Below are positions 28,095-36,354 of a DNA stretch of 64,000 bases, one piece after another. Positions within the stretch are counted from its first letter, which is position 1, and every line of letters begins with the position of its first letter. The notes under the pieces are model-generated. The model saw nothing but the letters and a program-made list of their open reading frames with translations, was not told the DNA's origin and ran no database searches. This DNA is from Diphasiastrum complanatum (taxonomy: Eukaryota; Streptophyta; Lycopodiopsida; Lycopodiales; Lycopodiaceae). A program made the position numbers and the translations under genes. The stretch spans positions 71,533,952 through 71,597,951 of the forward strand of contig CM055097.1 in the NCBI GenBank assembly GCA_029204225.1. The letters are read 5' to 3'.

Positions 28095-29712
28095 GACAAA
28101 AACTAGCTTTGAGGGGTTTTGAGGGGGAATTTAGGAAAATTAATTAATTAATTATTTTTTTACATGAACCGTACCACGGTTCAAGGAACCGTGGTACGGT
28201 TCCTTCCACGGTTCCCAGAACCCACGGTTCGAACCGTGGAACCGTGGGTTCTATGCATGTTATACACAACTTCCAACCACAACAAAAAATATACAAGTGA
28301 CCTTCCTCCAAGAGCTCGCCATCGTTGATGAAACTAGTTTATTATTCCTTTGTGTACATAACACTAACGATCTTTGTTCAGCTATGCCTGCCTCCATCCC
28401 TAGTTCAATGCACTGAACTACGCCAATTCTGCAGTGAACCCTAAATGAACTGGTAAGCTAGGTTTCTCCGATGTGATGCGCAACTTCTTCGTATACTTAC
28501 AACCACTCTACAATAAATATACATGCCTCTAAAGCAAAGGAACTAAGTAAATGTTCGTTTGCTGTTTTTGTCACTGAAGCAAACATCTCAAAGGTCTTCT
28601 GGAACTTTCCGCCACCTAATCTTAAATAGCCTCAAAATTGCTGTGAATAACAAGTTGACCCTCAAATTTCCAAAACAAATCTCCACAACACAGCCATAAA
28701 ATGATGTGTTTACACTTACTCCCCTTCATGAGTTGCGCAGATGGTCTGTTGCAGGGCACAATCGAATTTGTTCAACAAGACTTACAAAAAAGTTGTCACA
28801 GACTGGCCACTACATATTGACTTGCACAAGTTTTAATGTCCCTTTTTATCCTATTTTTAATATTGTATAATCTTGTTTCTAACATTGATTAAAAAAGCCG
28901 CAATTCAACTTACAGTGCATGCAACTGGACTGATAAAATTTGTGAACAACGAACAGGTAAACATTTGCTTGAAGACAAGCTGCTTGTCTGCAGAACAAAC
29001 AATGTCGTGGCCGTTTATCCTTGCATATACTACAGGTGAAGTTCACACAACATTTCACTTGATGCGAGGAGGAGTAAAGGTAAAGTCCTTTTACACATGT
29101 ATATCGTTGAAGGAAAGATCGTGAACCAGGTCCACAACAAAATGAAAGGTTCTAAACACGTATTAATGCTCTGATACCAGTACTGATATTGTAATGGTCA
29201 ATGGCATCTCAAAGCTTTAACGAACTTGTAGGTGAAAACAGGGACTACCTCGTTACCGATCTTAAAGAAGCTAAAAACGGACAAAGATTTTCAACGTTTA
29301 TCTTCGAAAGGGCAGTACCCTACCCGCCACTTTTTAAAGTGAAATGCAAGTTCAAAAGCAGGCTTGGGATCAAACCACCATTGAACAGATTGAAAGACTG
29401 ATTCAGTTTGCATCACACAATCCGATATTATAGTAAGAACCGTATAACAGTGCATGACATTATAGATAAGCTCAATGTATTTCATATGATGGCAAAAGCT
29501 GAGAAATGTCATCTAATCCAGAAACACAAAAGTCTGCATAAGTGCAAACTAAACGAAGGAACGTTAACTTAAAGATCGGACAATAGTTCAAGGCTTCAAT
29601 ACTTTTCCAGATAATTGCGAAAGAAGCGCAGCTGTGGATCCTGCAGGACGGATGGATTCGCCTCCAGCTGCTGCACAAATAGTTTCAGCTCCATCGCTTT
29701 CCTTGCATCCAT
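11596..29712 (-). CDS. HIP: Hsc70-interacting protein (HIP/FAM10/ST13 family), 11 exons, 398 aa
   Basis: Cytosolic Hsp70 co-chaperone; the family binds the Hsp70 ATPase domain through TPRs. Exons in transcript order: 29712-29603, 26775-26712, 25764-25585, 24815-24728, 24616-24536, 24433-24369, 17799-17659, 12825-12709, 12624-12433, 12274-12217, 11696-11596. Every intron is GT-AG and the exons total 1197 nt, 398 codons plus TGA. Residues 1-57 are the HIP N-terminal domain ([20 protein letters not shown], then [15 protein letters not shown]). Residues 59-118 are an acidic linker. Residues 125-240 hold three TPRs ([39 protein letters not shown]). Residues 244-296 are a charged helix ([20 protein letters not shown]), then a Gly/Pro-rich stretch to 336 (PGSFPGG repeats) and an STI1/DP domain to the end ([27 protein letters not shown]). 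The start at 29712 is the first ATG of the HIP_N frame. No disruption was seen. Introns 1, 6 and 7 carry mobile elements but all splice sites are intact. Length and domain order match plant HIP. Confidence 0.95.
12826..13550. other. HIP intron 7, part before the LINE
   Basis: Intron sequence with a CT/CA microsatellite (13217-13253). No gene seen. Confidence 0.6.
13217..13253. repeat. (CT)n(CA)n compound microsatellite
   Basis: About nine CT units followed by about eight CA units. Confidence 0.9.
13555..13746 (-). repeat. Microsatellite-anchored short repeat, copy A, with a diverged copy beside it
   Basis: Reading the minus strand: a long GA tract (13746-13694), then TTATTAGTATCTTTTCC, ATGCCCAAAAGGCATATAAG and TGTCAAGTGTGTGG to about 13630. 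A more diverged copy of the same core (TCTTATGTACC..TTGGTGCC on the plus strand, then AATAAAG) sits at 13555-13605. Related copies lie at 17088-17220 and 23530-23690. A SINE or a target-preferring short element is possible; no tRNA-like A/B box was recognised. Confidence 0.6.
13694..13746. repeat. (CT)n microsatellite
   Basis: About 26 CT units at the boundary of the LINE and repeat copy A. Confidence 0.97.
13878..14390 (+). pseudogene. LINE leader and endonuclease C-terminal half
   Basis: The leader frame from 13878 is Ala/Pro-rich and ends at [10 protein letters not shown] before a stop. Two further frames carry [20 protein letters not shown] and [11 protein letters not shown], then [12 protein letters not shown]. 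The last is the conserved GDFNA(R/H)T motif of LINE apurinic endonucleases, which nick the target for reverse transcription. The catalytic N-terminal motifs (WN.., E..) are absent, so the domain is not functional. Confidence 0.8.
15287..16440 (+). pseudogene. LINE reverse transcriptase, multiply frameshifted
   Basis: In successive frames one reads [38 protein letters not shown] with DNYRTI (RT motif I-II; consensus W....I.PI.K.GD...NYR.I), [13 protein letters not shown] (motif A, VDF.KAFD), [18 protein letters not shown] (motif B-C, GVKQGCPLSP.LFGLYID), LYANDVVLV (motif D box, normally YADDVVL), and [15 protein letters not shown] toward the 3' end. The order is that of LINE-type RT. Stops and frameshifts separate the blocks, and the catalytic A-D-D is read as A-N-D, so the enzyme is dead. 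Confidence 0.88.
16550..16757 (+). repeat. Tandem duplication of about 100 bp inside the LINE 3' region
   Basis: Both copies contain CACTTCCAAATGCAGAGGGG, AGGTATACACAGATAGCAC, TCAGGGCTACAGGCTATCAT or a close variant, and GGTTTTCTCAG. The second copy has about 11 extra bases (TTATCTTCATG). Confidence 0.9.
17088..17220 (+). repeat. Microsatellite-anchored short repeat, copy B
   Basis: GAGAGAGAG then TTTATTAATGTCTTTTCC, ATGCCAAAAGGCATATAAGA, GTGTCAAGTGTGTGGTAT and GGGAGCATATGAAAACGTCTC. It mirrors copy A (13555-13746) across the LINE, in inverted orientation. Confidence 0.7.
17887..18440. mobile_element. hAT-type MITE 1 in HIP intron 6 (TSD CGTAATAG)
   Basis: The 554-bp element starts CATAGAATC and ends GGTTCTATG, giving an imperfect TIR CATAGAAYC. 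It is flanked by the perfect 8-bp direct repeat CGTAATAG (17879-17886 and 18441-18448), the hAT signature. Its left terminus (GGTTCACCACGGTTCTGAGA, then AATTAATTAATTAA) matches the termini of the elements at 19348 and 27816. The interior is a CATCTGTGAAAT-type minisatellite (18064-18318). No coding; it depends on an hAT transposase in trans. Confidence 0.92.
18064..18318 (+). repeat. ATCTGT(G/C)AAATC minisatellite inside MITE 1
   Basis: Irregular reiteration of AAATCTGTGAAATCATCTGT-like words, about 9-21 bp per unit. It gives a spurious repetitive open frame (SVKSVKSV). Confidence 0.9.
18550..19040 (-). pseudogene. Ty3-gypsy pol fragment: protease end joined to integrase
   Basis: On the minus strand, [20 protein letters not shown] (19010-18950) resembles the C-terminal part of gypsy retropepsin (..DVILG.DWL). 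It is followed at once by integrase: [20 protein letters not shown] then [20 protein letters not shown] (H2C2 zinc-binding region), [15 protein letters not shown] (catalytic-core start, normally D.F.KMAHFIP) and [17 protein letters not shown] (core; catalytic SD.D). The whole RT-RNase H region between protease and integrase is missing. Stops interrupt the frame. Confidence 0.8.
19085..19195. repeat. Array of GAACCG-T-run-GGTTC inverted repeats
   Basis: Three blocks: TTTGAACCG then a T run then GGTTCAAAC; TTCGAACCG-T7-GGTTCAAACC; CGGTTCGAACCG-T7. Each pairs with itself or its neighbour. The GAACCG/GGTTC word is the same as in the hAT termini nearby (19348, 17887, 27816). Confidence 0.75.
19239..19276. 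repeat. (GA)n microsatellite
   Basis: About 18 GA units. Confidence 0.95.
19886..21130 (-). pseudogene. hAT C-terminal acidic and proline/glycine-rich tail
   Basis: Two overlapping minus frames: 21096-20920 ([18 protein letters not shown], then [16 protein letters not shown]) and 20917-19886 ([20 protein letters not shown], a His/Thr/Pro-rich middle, [19 protein letters not shown] and [15 protein letters not shown] at the end). One base shift near 20920 separates them. GRPPGSGRG resembles an AT-hook. Such tails occur downstream of the dimerisation domain in some plant hAT-like proteins. Alone it could not transpose anything. Confidence 0.6.
21247..22219 (-). pseudogene. hAT transposase DUF659 / RNase H-like region, frameshifted
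   Basis: First frame (22219-21884): [54 protein letters not shown] (the conserved SDGWS.. D), [15 protein letters not shown] frameshift near 21900 leads to the second frame (21915-21247): [16 protein letters not shown] (catalytic TDNA.N), [20 protein letters not shown] (C..H.ID.L), [19 protein letters not shown], ending SEDRYGT then a stop. DUF659 plus the H..L region is the catalytic part of plant hAT transposases. The hAT C-terminal dimerisation domain, which should follow DRYGT, is absent. Confidence 0.85.
22683..23121 (-). pseudogene. hAT transposase N-terminal part with BED-type zinc finger
   Basis: The frame carries [20 protein letters not shown] then [13 protein letters not shown], i.e. 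C-X2-C followed by a helix and RLK.HL, as in BED fingers of plant hAT transposases, which bind the terminal DNA. After about residue 80 it becomes a proline-rich linker ([12 protein letters not shown]) and stops at 22683. No convincing Met start: upstream sequence at 23200-23122 looks non-coding, consistent with truncation at the 5' side. The linker to the DUF659 domain (22680-22220) has stops and a frameshift. Confidence 0.75.
23201..24368. other. HIP intron 6, part upstream of exon 6
   Basis: Contains the repeat copy C at 23530-23690. Otherwise no recognisable feature. Confidence 0.55.
23530..23690 (+). repeat. Microsatellite-anchored short repeat, copy C, with (GA)n-poly(G) head
   Basis: GAGAGAGAGAG runs into a G tract (23532-23566), then TTGATATCTTTTCC, ATGCCAAAAGGCATG, ACATGTCAAGTGCC, GTGGGAGCATATGAAACGTC and TCTGAAACAGTAACG. 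The same core as copies A and B. Confidence 0.7.
26776..27815. other. HIP intron 1, 3' half
   Basis: AT-rich intron sequence without recognisable elements up to the MITE at 27816. Confidence 0.5.
27816..28255. mobile_element. hAT-type MITE 2 in HIP intron 1 (TSD CATGTTAT)
   Basis: 440-bp element opening CATAGAATCAATGAACCGTT and closing GTGGGTTCTATG. It is flanked by the perfect 8-bp repeat CATGTTAT (27808-27815 and 28256-28263). The terminal 100 bp is close to those of MITE 1 and of the transposase copy at 19348. It has a (GA)n tract at 28064-28091 and a right terminus with overlapping CCACGGTTC / GAACCGTGG palindromes. Non-coding. Confidence 0.93.
28264..29602. other. HIP intron 1, 5' half
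   Basis: No gene or transposon recognised. Confidence 0.5.
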
Positions 29713-30220
29713 CCCTCCTCCCTCGATTTCTCGCTTCCTCTACTCTTATCTCCCTCCTTCCTAATCCTTCTTCATAATGTTTTCTCTTTCGTTCTTTCCT
29801 TTTCTGCGTCTTGCAGCTGGAAAATTTACCGACGGGCTTCCTGACACGGAGTATCTTTGGCCAACCAATTGGATCCCCGCCACGTGTCGCACTATATCTT
29901 TACAGATGATTTTGACCACGTGGCAGAACCTTGAAGCTAACGATTAAATCTAACGGTCAAGAGATTTACATCACCGGGTGGCATTAAGGTACCGGGGTGG
30001 GTATCTAGGACTGTAAGCCTAATCCGGGAAACTCCGAACTTTCCAGGCCTTTTTTCTTTTTGTTGTTTATCCTTTGGCACAGTTTGGCCATTAAAAAATT
30101 GTGCACTTTGGAGTGTGAAAGAGGAAGGGGACCCGCTCCATGAGTGGATAAGGGCCTATGTACACTCATCGAGGGAGGGCAGGATCCAGGCTGGGTGCAA
30201 ATGTGCAGTGCAACCATGGC
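29713..30220 (-). promoter_or_regulatory. HIP 5' UTR and promoter region with two G-box cores
   Basis: Upstream of the HIP ATG (minus strand) lies a purine-rich leader (29713-29830). Then come CACGTG at 29881-29886, a palindromic CCACGTGG at 29916-29923, and CCAAT at 29865-29869 (plus-strand reading). CACGTG is the core of plant G-boxes bound by bZIP and bHLH factors. No clear TATA box was found. Function is inferred from position. Confidence 0.4.
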
Positions 30221-30223
30221 TTA

Positions 30224-30629
30224 GGGCGGTTTCAGACTAGTGGCAAGTCCCTTTGCCTGGCGCTTTGACTTGAACTTTGGGTTGTGAGTTGACGGGCAAT
30301 GGACCACAACCCCCCTTTCAGACTTAGTCGGCAAGTGCCAAATGAAGGGGCGCAATTTGATTCGCCAGTTTGAACCATATAATCTGATTGGTCCATTTTT
30401 GTGAAGTTGCCCTTGGCAACTCAACATGCCTAGCAATGTCCCCAAGCCCAAACAATGGGCTTGAGTCTCCCTTACGTGGCATGGGTCCCATGCCACCTCA
30501 TCTGCCCCATGGTGGCAACTCAAGCTAAGTCTAAAAGGGGGGGGGGAGACCCATTTTTCCTCCCTAGACCAATGGGATGACTCCAATTTGAACTTGGGAC
30601 TTGCCAAACACTCTAGTGTGAAACCAACC
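30224..30629. mobile_element. PIF/Harbinger-like (Tourist) MITE, TSD TTA
   Basis: 406 bp. The left end GGGCGGTTTCAGACTAG matches the inverted right end GGTTGGTTTCACACTAG, and GGCAAGTCCC continues the similarity inward on both sides. It is flanked by TTA on both sides (30221-30223 and 30630-30632). A minus-strand open frame across the element (30221-30637) has no recognisable domain and I take it as fortuitous. There is a G tract at about 30538. Confidence 0.75.
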
Positions 30630-30689
30630 TTATTCACTTGTTCTATCTTCTTTACATACTACCATCCCACAACTTAAGATGATCATTTG

Positions 30690-31670
30690 TAGTGTGGAAG
30701 AAGGAAGTGGAGTTGCTAGTGGGAATCTTACATCTTAAGCAATAGCTAAGCACGAGTTACTATTGATTCTCTCTCCATGCATATAACTATCATGTGCCAT
30801 GCATTGCTCCACATGTCACTATGGAAAGGGTCCTCTCAAGTTCATTAGTCATGAAACTGGCCTTGAATTGGAATTGATTCTAGGTGTAACTAATAAGCTC
30901 AAACATTGGAACACTGAATATCCGCATCAAGATTATTCCAAATCCTTTGTACAGCATGTGGATCTAACATTCTTCTCCCCTTAAACATGTATTGTCTAAA
31001 GATAAAGTAAAATCATTAAAATAGATTCTTTAACTTTCAACAATTATCCAAAAATCTTAATCCTCAGTTAGAGACTTTCATTCCGAATGAGTATTAAAAG
31101 ATAGAATGATTTTTTGATTGTTTATCTCTACTCCAAAATAACATCTTAGTTTCCAAAGTACACCAAGTGATAAATCCTCCTATTGGAGTAGCGAATATCC
31201 AAATCAAGATTATGGACTTAACAATCTTGCAAAATCAAGACTTTCTAAAGATAGAAATTAGGACTCTCACAACATTCAAACCATCTATGATTTCATGATT
31301 TCATTTGTTGAGCTCAATGAATCTTAAGTACTACATTATTAAAGGTTTTAAATCACATAAATTATACATTAAACATAACATTTTCCTACAAAATAAAACA
31401 ATTTTCTTGTTTTTGGTCAACATCTTTCAACCTTCTACAAAAGTATATTCTTGGAACAATTAAAAGAATCATTCTCAAAGGATCTCGATTTTCCTTAGCA
31501 CAAGCCCAAAAAATAGTGATAATTCTTTCATTTGTTCACCTTGATTTTGGGATTCTACTACACACATGTGTACTTGTCATCAAAGGCTTTTACAAAATCA
31601 ATGGCCTTTGTGCATATAATAGTGGAACCTTGTGGCTAATTGTCAAAATGCCACTGCCACTTACTATGCA
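30690..31670 (-). mobile_element. Diverged LTR and interior of a LARD-related element, truncated
   Basis: 30690-30969 resembles the end of the LTR at 42004-42549 (GGGTCCTCTCAAG, ATTAGTCA.GAAACTGGCCTTGA, GATTATTCCAAATCC). The following sequence (TTCTCCCCTTAAAC, TTTAACTTTCAA) parallels the LARD interior at 42550-42800. No coding. Copia sequence replaces it at about 31670. Confidence 0.6.
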
Positions 31671-34600
31671 TAATTTCAAATCATTCTAGATACTCATACA
31701 GTATGTTTATCTCGTCTAGGAGCACAAGAAGACGAATTATTCGAGATTCATTATACTTGGAGACGATTCTAAACATGTAGTTGATGGATTTAGTGTACTA
31801 TGGTTGGACACGAATCAGGGTGACAAGAAACTGGAAGAAGTTCTCTATGTCCCTACTCTTGATAAAGATCTTCTATCCGTAGCAAAGATAGTCGATATAG
31901 GAATGTCAGTAACCTTGTAAATAATTCGATGAAGATTTTGACAACCTAGTTGCTAAAGGCAACAGAGAAGGAAATTTGTATCGCTTGAACATTCAAACTC
32001 AAGTTGAACAAGCGAATCAAACTCAAGAATCAACAAATATTTTGTGGCAGAAGAGGCCATGTCACATGAACATGGAAGCCTTGTACAAAGCCAACAAGAG
32101 AAAAATCGAAGGAGTCAAAATCAAAAGTCGAGATATTCGAACTACCTGCGAATCCTATCTTAAAGGCAAAATGACTAGATTACCTTTTAGTAAAGATGTT
32201 TATAAAGCAACCAAGGTACTGAAAATTGTGCATTCATATATTTATGGACCATTCGGAGTATTGTCTTTAGGTGATGCAAAATACTTCATTACGTTTATTG
32301 ATGATTTCAGCAAGTTCACTGTACTATATTTTATTCGTACAAAATCTGAGGTTTTCAAGAAATTCGTTAAGTATACGAATTGGGCTGAGAAGCAGACATG
32401 TAATAAGTTGAAGAAAATTCGCACAGATCATGGAGGTGAGTATATTTCCAACGAATTTAAAGCATACTGTACTAATCGAGGTATTATGCATACGAAGACT
32501 GCATCATACACACCTCAGCACAATGGAATAGCTGAACGAAGGAATCATACGCTTATGGAAGCTGCTAGCTGTATGATGGCTCATGCGAAAGCACCAAAAT
32601 AGTTGTGGGCAGAAGCAGTGGCTACATCAGATTATCTTCAGAATCGAATTCTGAAATCTCAAATACCGGATAAAACTCCTCATGAGATAAGGTGGAAGTC
32701 AAAGCCAAATCTAGCACATGTTCGGACATTCATATGCATAGTTTATATGAACATACCAGACAAATTGAGAAAGAAACTCGATGAAAAGACAGAATAAGAT
32801 TTTCTGGTAGGATTCAAGTTACATTTGTCATACCTGAAACTGGCAGAATAAAAATTGTTCGAGATGTCAAATTCGATGAGTCAAAGCACATAGCAGACAA
32901 TGATTTAGTCGGCTATGAAATTCTCAGAAATTATTGTGAAGTTTTTAGCACGTGTGAGCTTCACCACACACCTTACAGGATCTTACTGAGGTGTTATGAT
33001 TGCACAAGATTGATCAAAGAACAGTAGGCTTGAAAAATCTAAGGCAAGAGCACAATGGCATACATCTGATGAAAAAATCTATCTCTTCACTATGAGAAAT
33101 GAATGTCAGAAATAATTCTAAGTGTTCAGTATGGAAAAAAAAAGGTTGCTCTCGGGTTTAGAGAGAAAATCAAGCATGAATAACTCGGGTAGAGAGAGAA
33201 TGAGTCCAAAGACAACAAAAACCACCAATAAGGTTTGGTTAGGATGTTTCAACAAATATAGCCATCGAATTTTGTGATTTTTCAGACGAACCTCAATTTC
33301 AAGGAAACTATTGATGGACCAGATAAAGATCACTGGATTCAAACAATGGAGGACGAAATGTCATCCATGTATAAGAACAATGTATGGACACTTACACCTA
33401 TACCCGATGGAAGAAAACGAGTCAAATGCAAGTGGATCTACAAGATCAAAACCAAACCTGATGGTAAAAACATCATATACACAGCAAGGTTGGTTGCGAA
33501 AGGTTTTTTACAGAAATATGGGATCAACTACATTGATACTTTCTCACCGGTAGTCAAATACACATCAATTCCTTTGTTATTTGCTTATGCAGTGGCTCAT
33601 GATCTGAAAATCCATATTGTGGATGAGAAAACTGCTTTCTTGCATGTAGAATTAGAAGAAGATTTATTCATGGACAGACCACCTGGTTTTATAAGCCAAG
33701 AATATCCAGAATTTGGATGTCACATGAATAAAAGCATCTACGGTTTGAAACAAGCAGCCAGACAATGATATAGAAAGAAAGACGAAGCACTACGTTCCTT
33801 AGGCTTCGAACCTCTATTCGCTGAATCGAATGTCTATATCAAGCATGTCCAAAATGAAATAATCATTCTAGCTATTTATGTTGACGACATGCTTATCTTC
33901 TCAAGAAAAGATAAATTAATTTCAGATGTCAAAAGAGACATTTCTGGAATATTTGAGATCGTTGACCTAGGAGAAGCAAAAATCTATCTAGGCTTGCAGA
34001 TCGAAAGAGACTTTGAATGTGGTAAGTTGTATCTTCACCAACAAAAGTACACTCGGAAAATCATTGAAAACTTCAACATGCTCAAATGCAAGGTATGCAT
34101 ACTCCCATGATACCTGGAACAATACTGAGCAAGGCATATTGTCCGCAGACTCTCGAGGAAGAGAAGCGAATGGCCAATACACCCTATCGCAGGCTGATTG
34201 GATCATTGTTGTATCTTGCAGACAAAACCAGACCTGATATAGACAGGCTGATCCAATTTAATCAGAATCCAGAATCGTTGCATTGGAAGTTAGCGAAGAG
34301 AGTAGTACAATATCTCTAGTAAATGAAAGGCTATGGACTGTGTTATTCAAAGGAAGCTGGATTTCGGATCAAATCTTACAGTGATGCAAGTTGGGCATCC
34401 ATGAAAGATGATAGCAAAAGTATTTCAGGAGGTTGTACTCTAGCATCTGGTGCAGCCATACTCTCGATAAGCAAGAAGCAAACAACAGTAGCTCAATCTT
34501 CCTGTGAGGCCGAATATGTAGCAGCGGCCAAGATGGCAAACAAGTTGATATGGATCAAACAAATGTTGGAAGAGTTTCGTGACACTATTTCTGAATCTTA

Positions 34601-34850
34601 TGTCTTGTTAAGGGATAACACTTCAGCAATCTATGTTACGAAAGATCATGTGTTTCATTCGAAAACGAAACATATAGCTATCAAGTATCATGTAATTCGG
34701 GACTTAGTCGAAAAGAAGATATTGAAGACAGTCTTCATACCTATAGAGGAAATGACAGCTGATATCTTTACAAAGCCACTCAGTAAAGCTTTGTTTGAGA
34801 AGCAGCGAAGAAGATTGGGGTTAATCCAACTGCTCACTTTGAGAGGGGGC
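31670..34850 (+). pseudogene. Ty1-copia pol, 5'-truncated, multiple stops
   Basis: Plus-strand remnants in order: protease C-terminal part (EEVLYVPTLDKDLLSVAKI, about 31830-31890); GAG-pre-integrase and integrase (31976-32797) with LSLGDAKYFITFIDDFSKF, IRTDHGGEYISNEF and YTPQHNGIAERRNHTLMEA; RT (33274-34320) with WIYKIKTKPDGKNIIYTARL, KSIYGLKQAARQ and AIYVDDMLIF (intact YVDD); RNase H (34323-34850) with KSYSDASWASMKDDSKSISG, VAQSSCEAEYVAA and EMTADIFTKPLSKALFE. In-frame stops occur at about 32601, 32795, 33766 and 34318, and there is a frameshift near 34090. Gag, the protease active site, PBS and 5' LTR are missing, so the copy is dead. Family identity is certain. Confidence 0.92.
34841..34850 (+). 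other. Polypurine tract
   Basis: GAGAGGGGGC immediately before the LTR that opens TGTAGAAC; primes plus-strand DNA in copia elements. Confidence 0.75.
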
Positions 34851-35704
34851 TGTAGAACACCCGATCAGACAAATCTCGGTTCTACTGACAAAGTGCACAG
34901 TTTAACTGACAAAGGATGAGAAACGAACTCGAACTTGAAACATATCTATTCGTGTACAACCTCGAAAGATTCGCGAAATATATCTTGCTTCAAACTCGAA
35001 AGATTTGCGAAATATATCTTGTTGAAACTCGAAAGATCCACAAACAGTATCTTGTCGCGAAATATTCCGTTTCTTGTTCAAACCTTACCTGTCGCAAAAC
35101 TGTTGCCTATCGCGAACAATTCACGAAATATTCTTGATTCTTCTTGAAGCTCAAAACTGTCAACTGTCGCAAACAATTCACGAAACACAAAGATGTCGCG
35201 AAGAGACAAAGTGTCGTGAACAATTCGTGATACACGAAGCTATCACAAAGAGACAAACTGTTGCAAACAACTCACAAACAGAAAATATTCGAGTCTGAAA
35301 ACAGAACGTTTATTTGAATATCAACTGTCTCAATGGTTAGATCTACTATTACATAATTAAAAGGCCAAAAGGCTGTCTTGTAGCAATATAAATACATGTG
35401 CACTACTCGTTGTAACTCACTCTCTAACTCAATCAGAGACACAATAGAGAAATAAGACTACAAGAGATATAAATTGATGATTCAAATTCAGAGTTATAAA
35501 AATTCATTTTTGATCAATTGTTTCTGATTGTCTAAAATTGTCTAAAGATGTCTCTTAATTCCGCATGCTTATTCAATCAAGGTAAAAATTGTTCTATTAG
35601 TACATAGACCAGAAACAGACTCAATTGAAGACACTAATATTAGTTTGATTTATTCAAACTTTCATCGTGTTCTCTGAGGAAGAATTATTACTATTTTTCC
35701 TACA
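34851..35704 (+). mobile_element. 3' LTR of the truncated copia element
   Basis: It starts TGTAGAAC after the PPT and ends TTCCTACA, an inverted match. Inside are tandem CGAAAGATTCGCGAAATATA / CGAAAGATTTGCGAAATATA units (34958-35090, about 33 bp apart), further TCGCGAA words, and a TATA-like AATATAAATACATG at about 35384 followed by a plausible transcription start area. No 5' LTR partner in the window. Confidence 0.82.
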
Positions 35705-36354
35705 ACAAATTATAATAGGACCTTTACCAAACTATAGATTCAGACTATAACTTAGAACTACATGAGAAATATTTTGTACTTATCGAAGACAATCATGAAG
35801 GGAGCGAAAAAGCTAGGTGTCTAAGACAACCATGCTTCCTTCGAAATTAGATTTTCGAGTGGAGCAAGTATCAGTGAGTGAGAGATCATAGTGGAACACA
35901 CATAAGAAAATAGAGAATTCGAATTAAGCCATTGTGAATACAACTATCAGATCATGATCATGTGCCCTAGAATGGTTCACAGTAATAGCGTACTGTGTGT
36001 TGTGATCTTACTACGCTAGTTACAGATTGAATGCAAAATCTACTTCTTGAATTACTTTCACTCTCTCCAACATCTTTGATCCTATGGAATCAAATGATTC
36101 TGATACAATGGTGATCACGGAGGAACTCTGAATCATGCTTACATCAACTCTTATTCTAACTCCTTCATCACCACTTAATCATAGTGTGTTGTCATTATGT
36201 ATATATACATGCAACAATTATAACAACTATGTGGGCAACGAGCATGAAGTAATGTAGTTAGTGCATAGTACTAAAATGAATTGTGATGTAGTCTGTGTTG
36301 GACAGGGTAGAGGAAGAGCTCCATTTTGAATGGTGACATTTGACGATTGTCGAA
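35705..36354. other. Sequence between two copia elements
   Basis: AT-rich, no recognisable feature; contains the left TSD TCGAA (36350-36354) of the next element. Confidence 0.6.

Noticed and set aside
30221-30637. 138-codon minus-strand open frame
   Set aside because: It coincides almost exactly with the Tourist-like MITE and has no domain; the TIR and TTA duplication explain the sequence.
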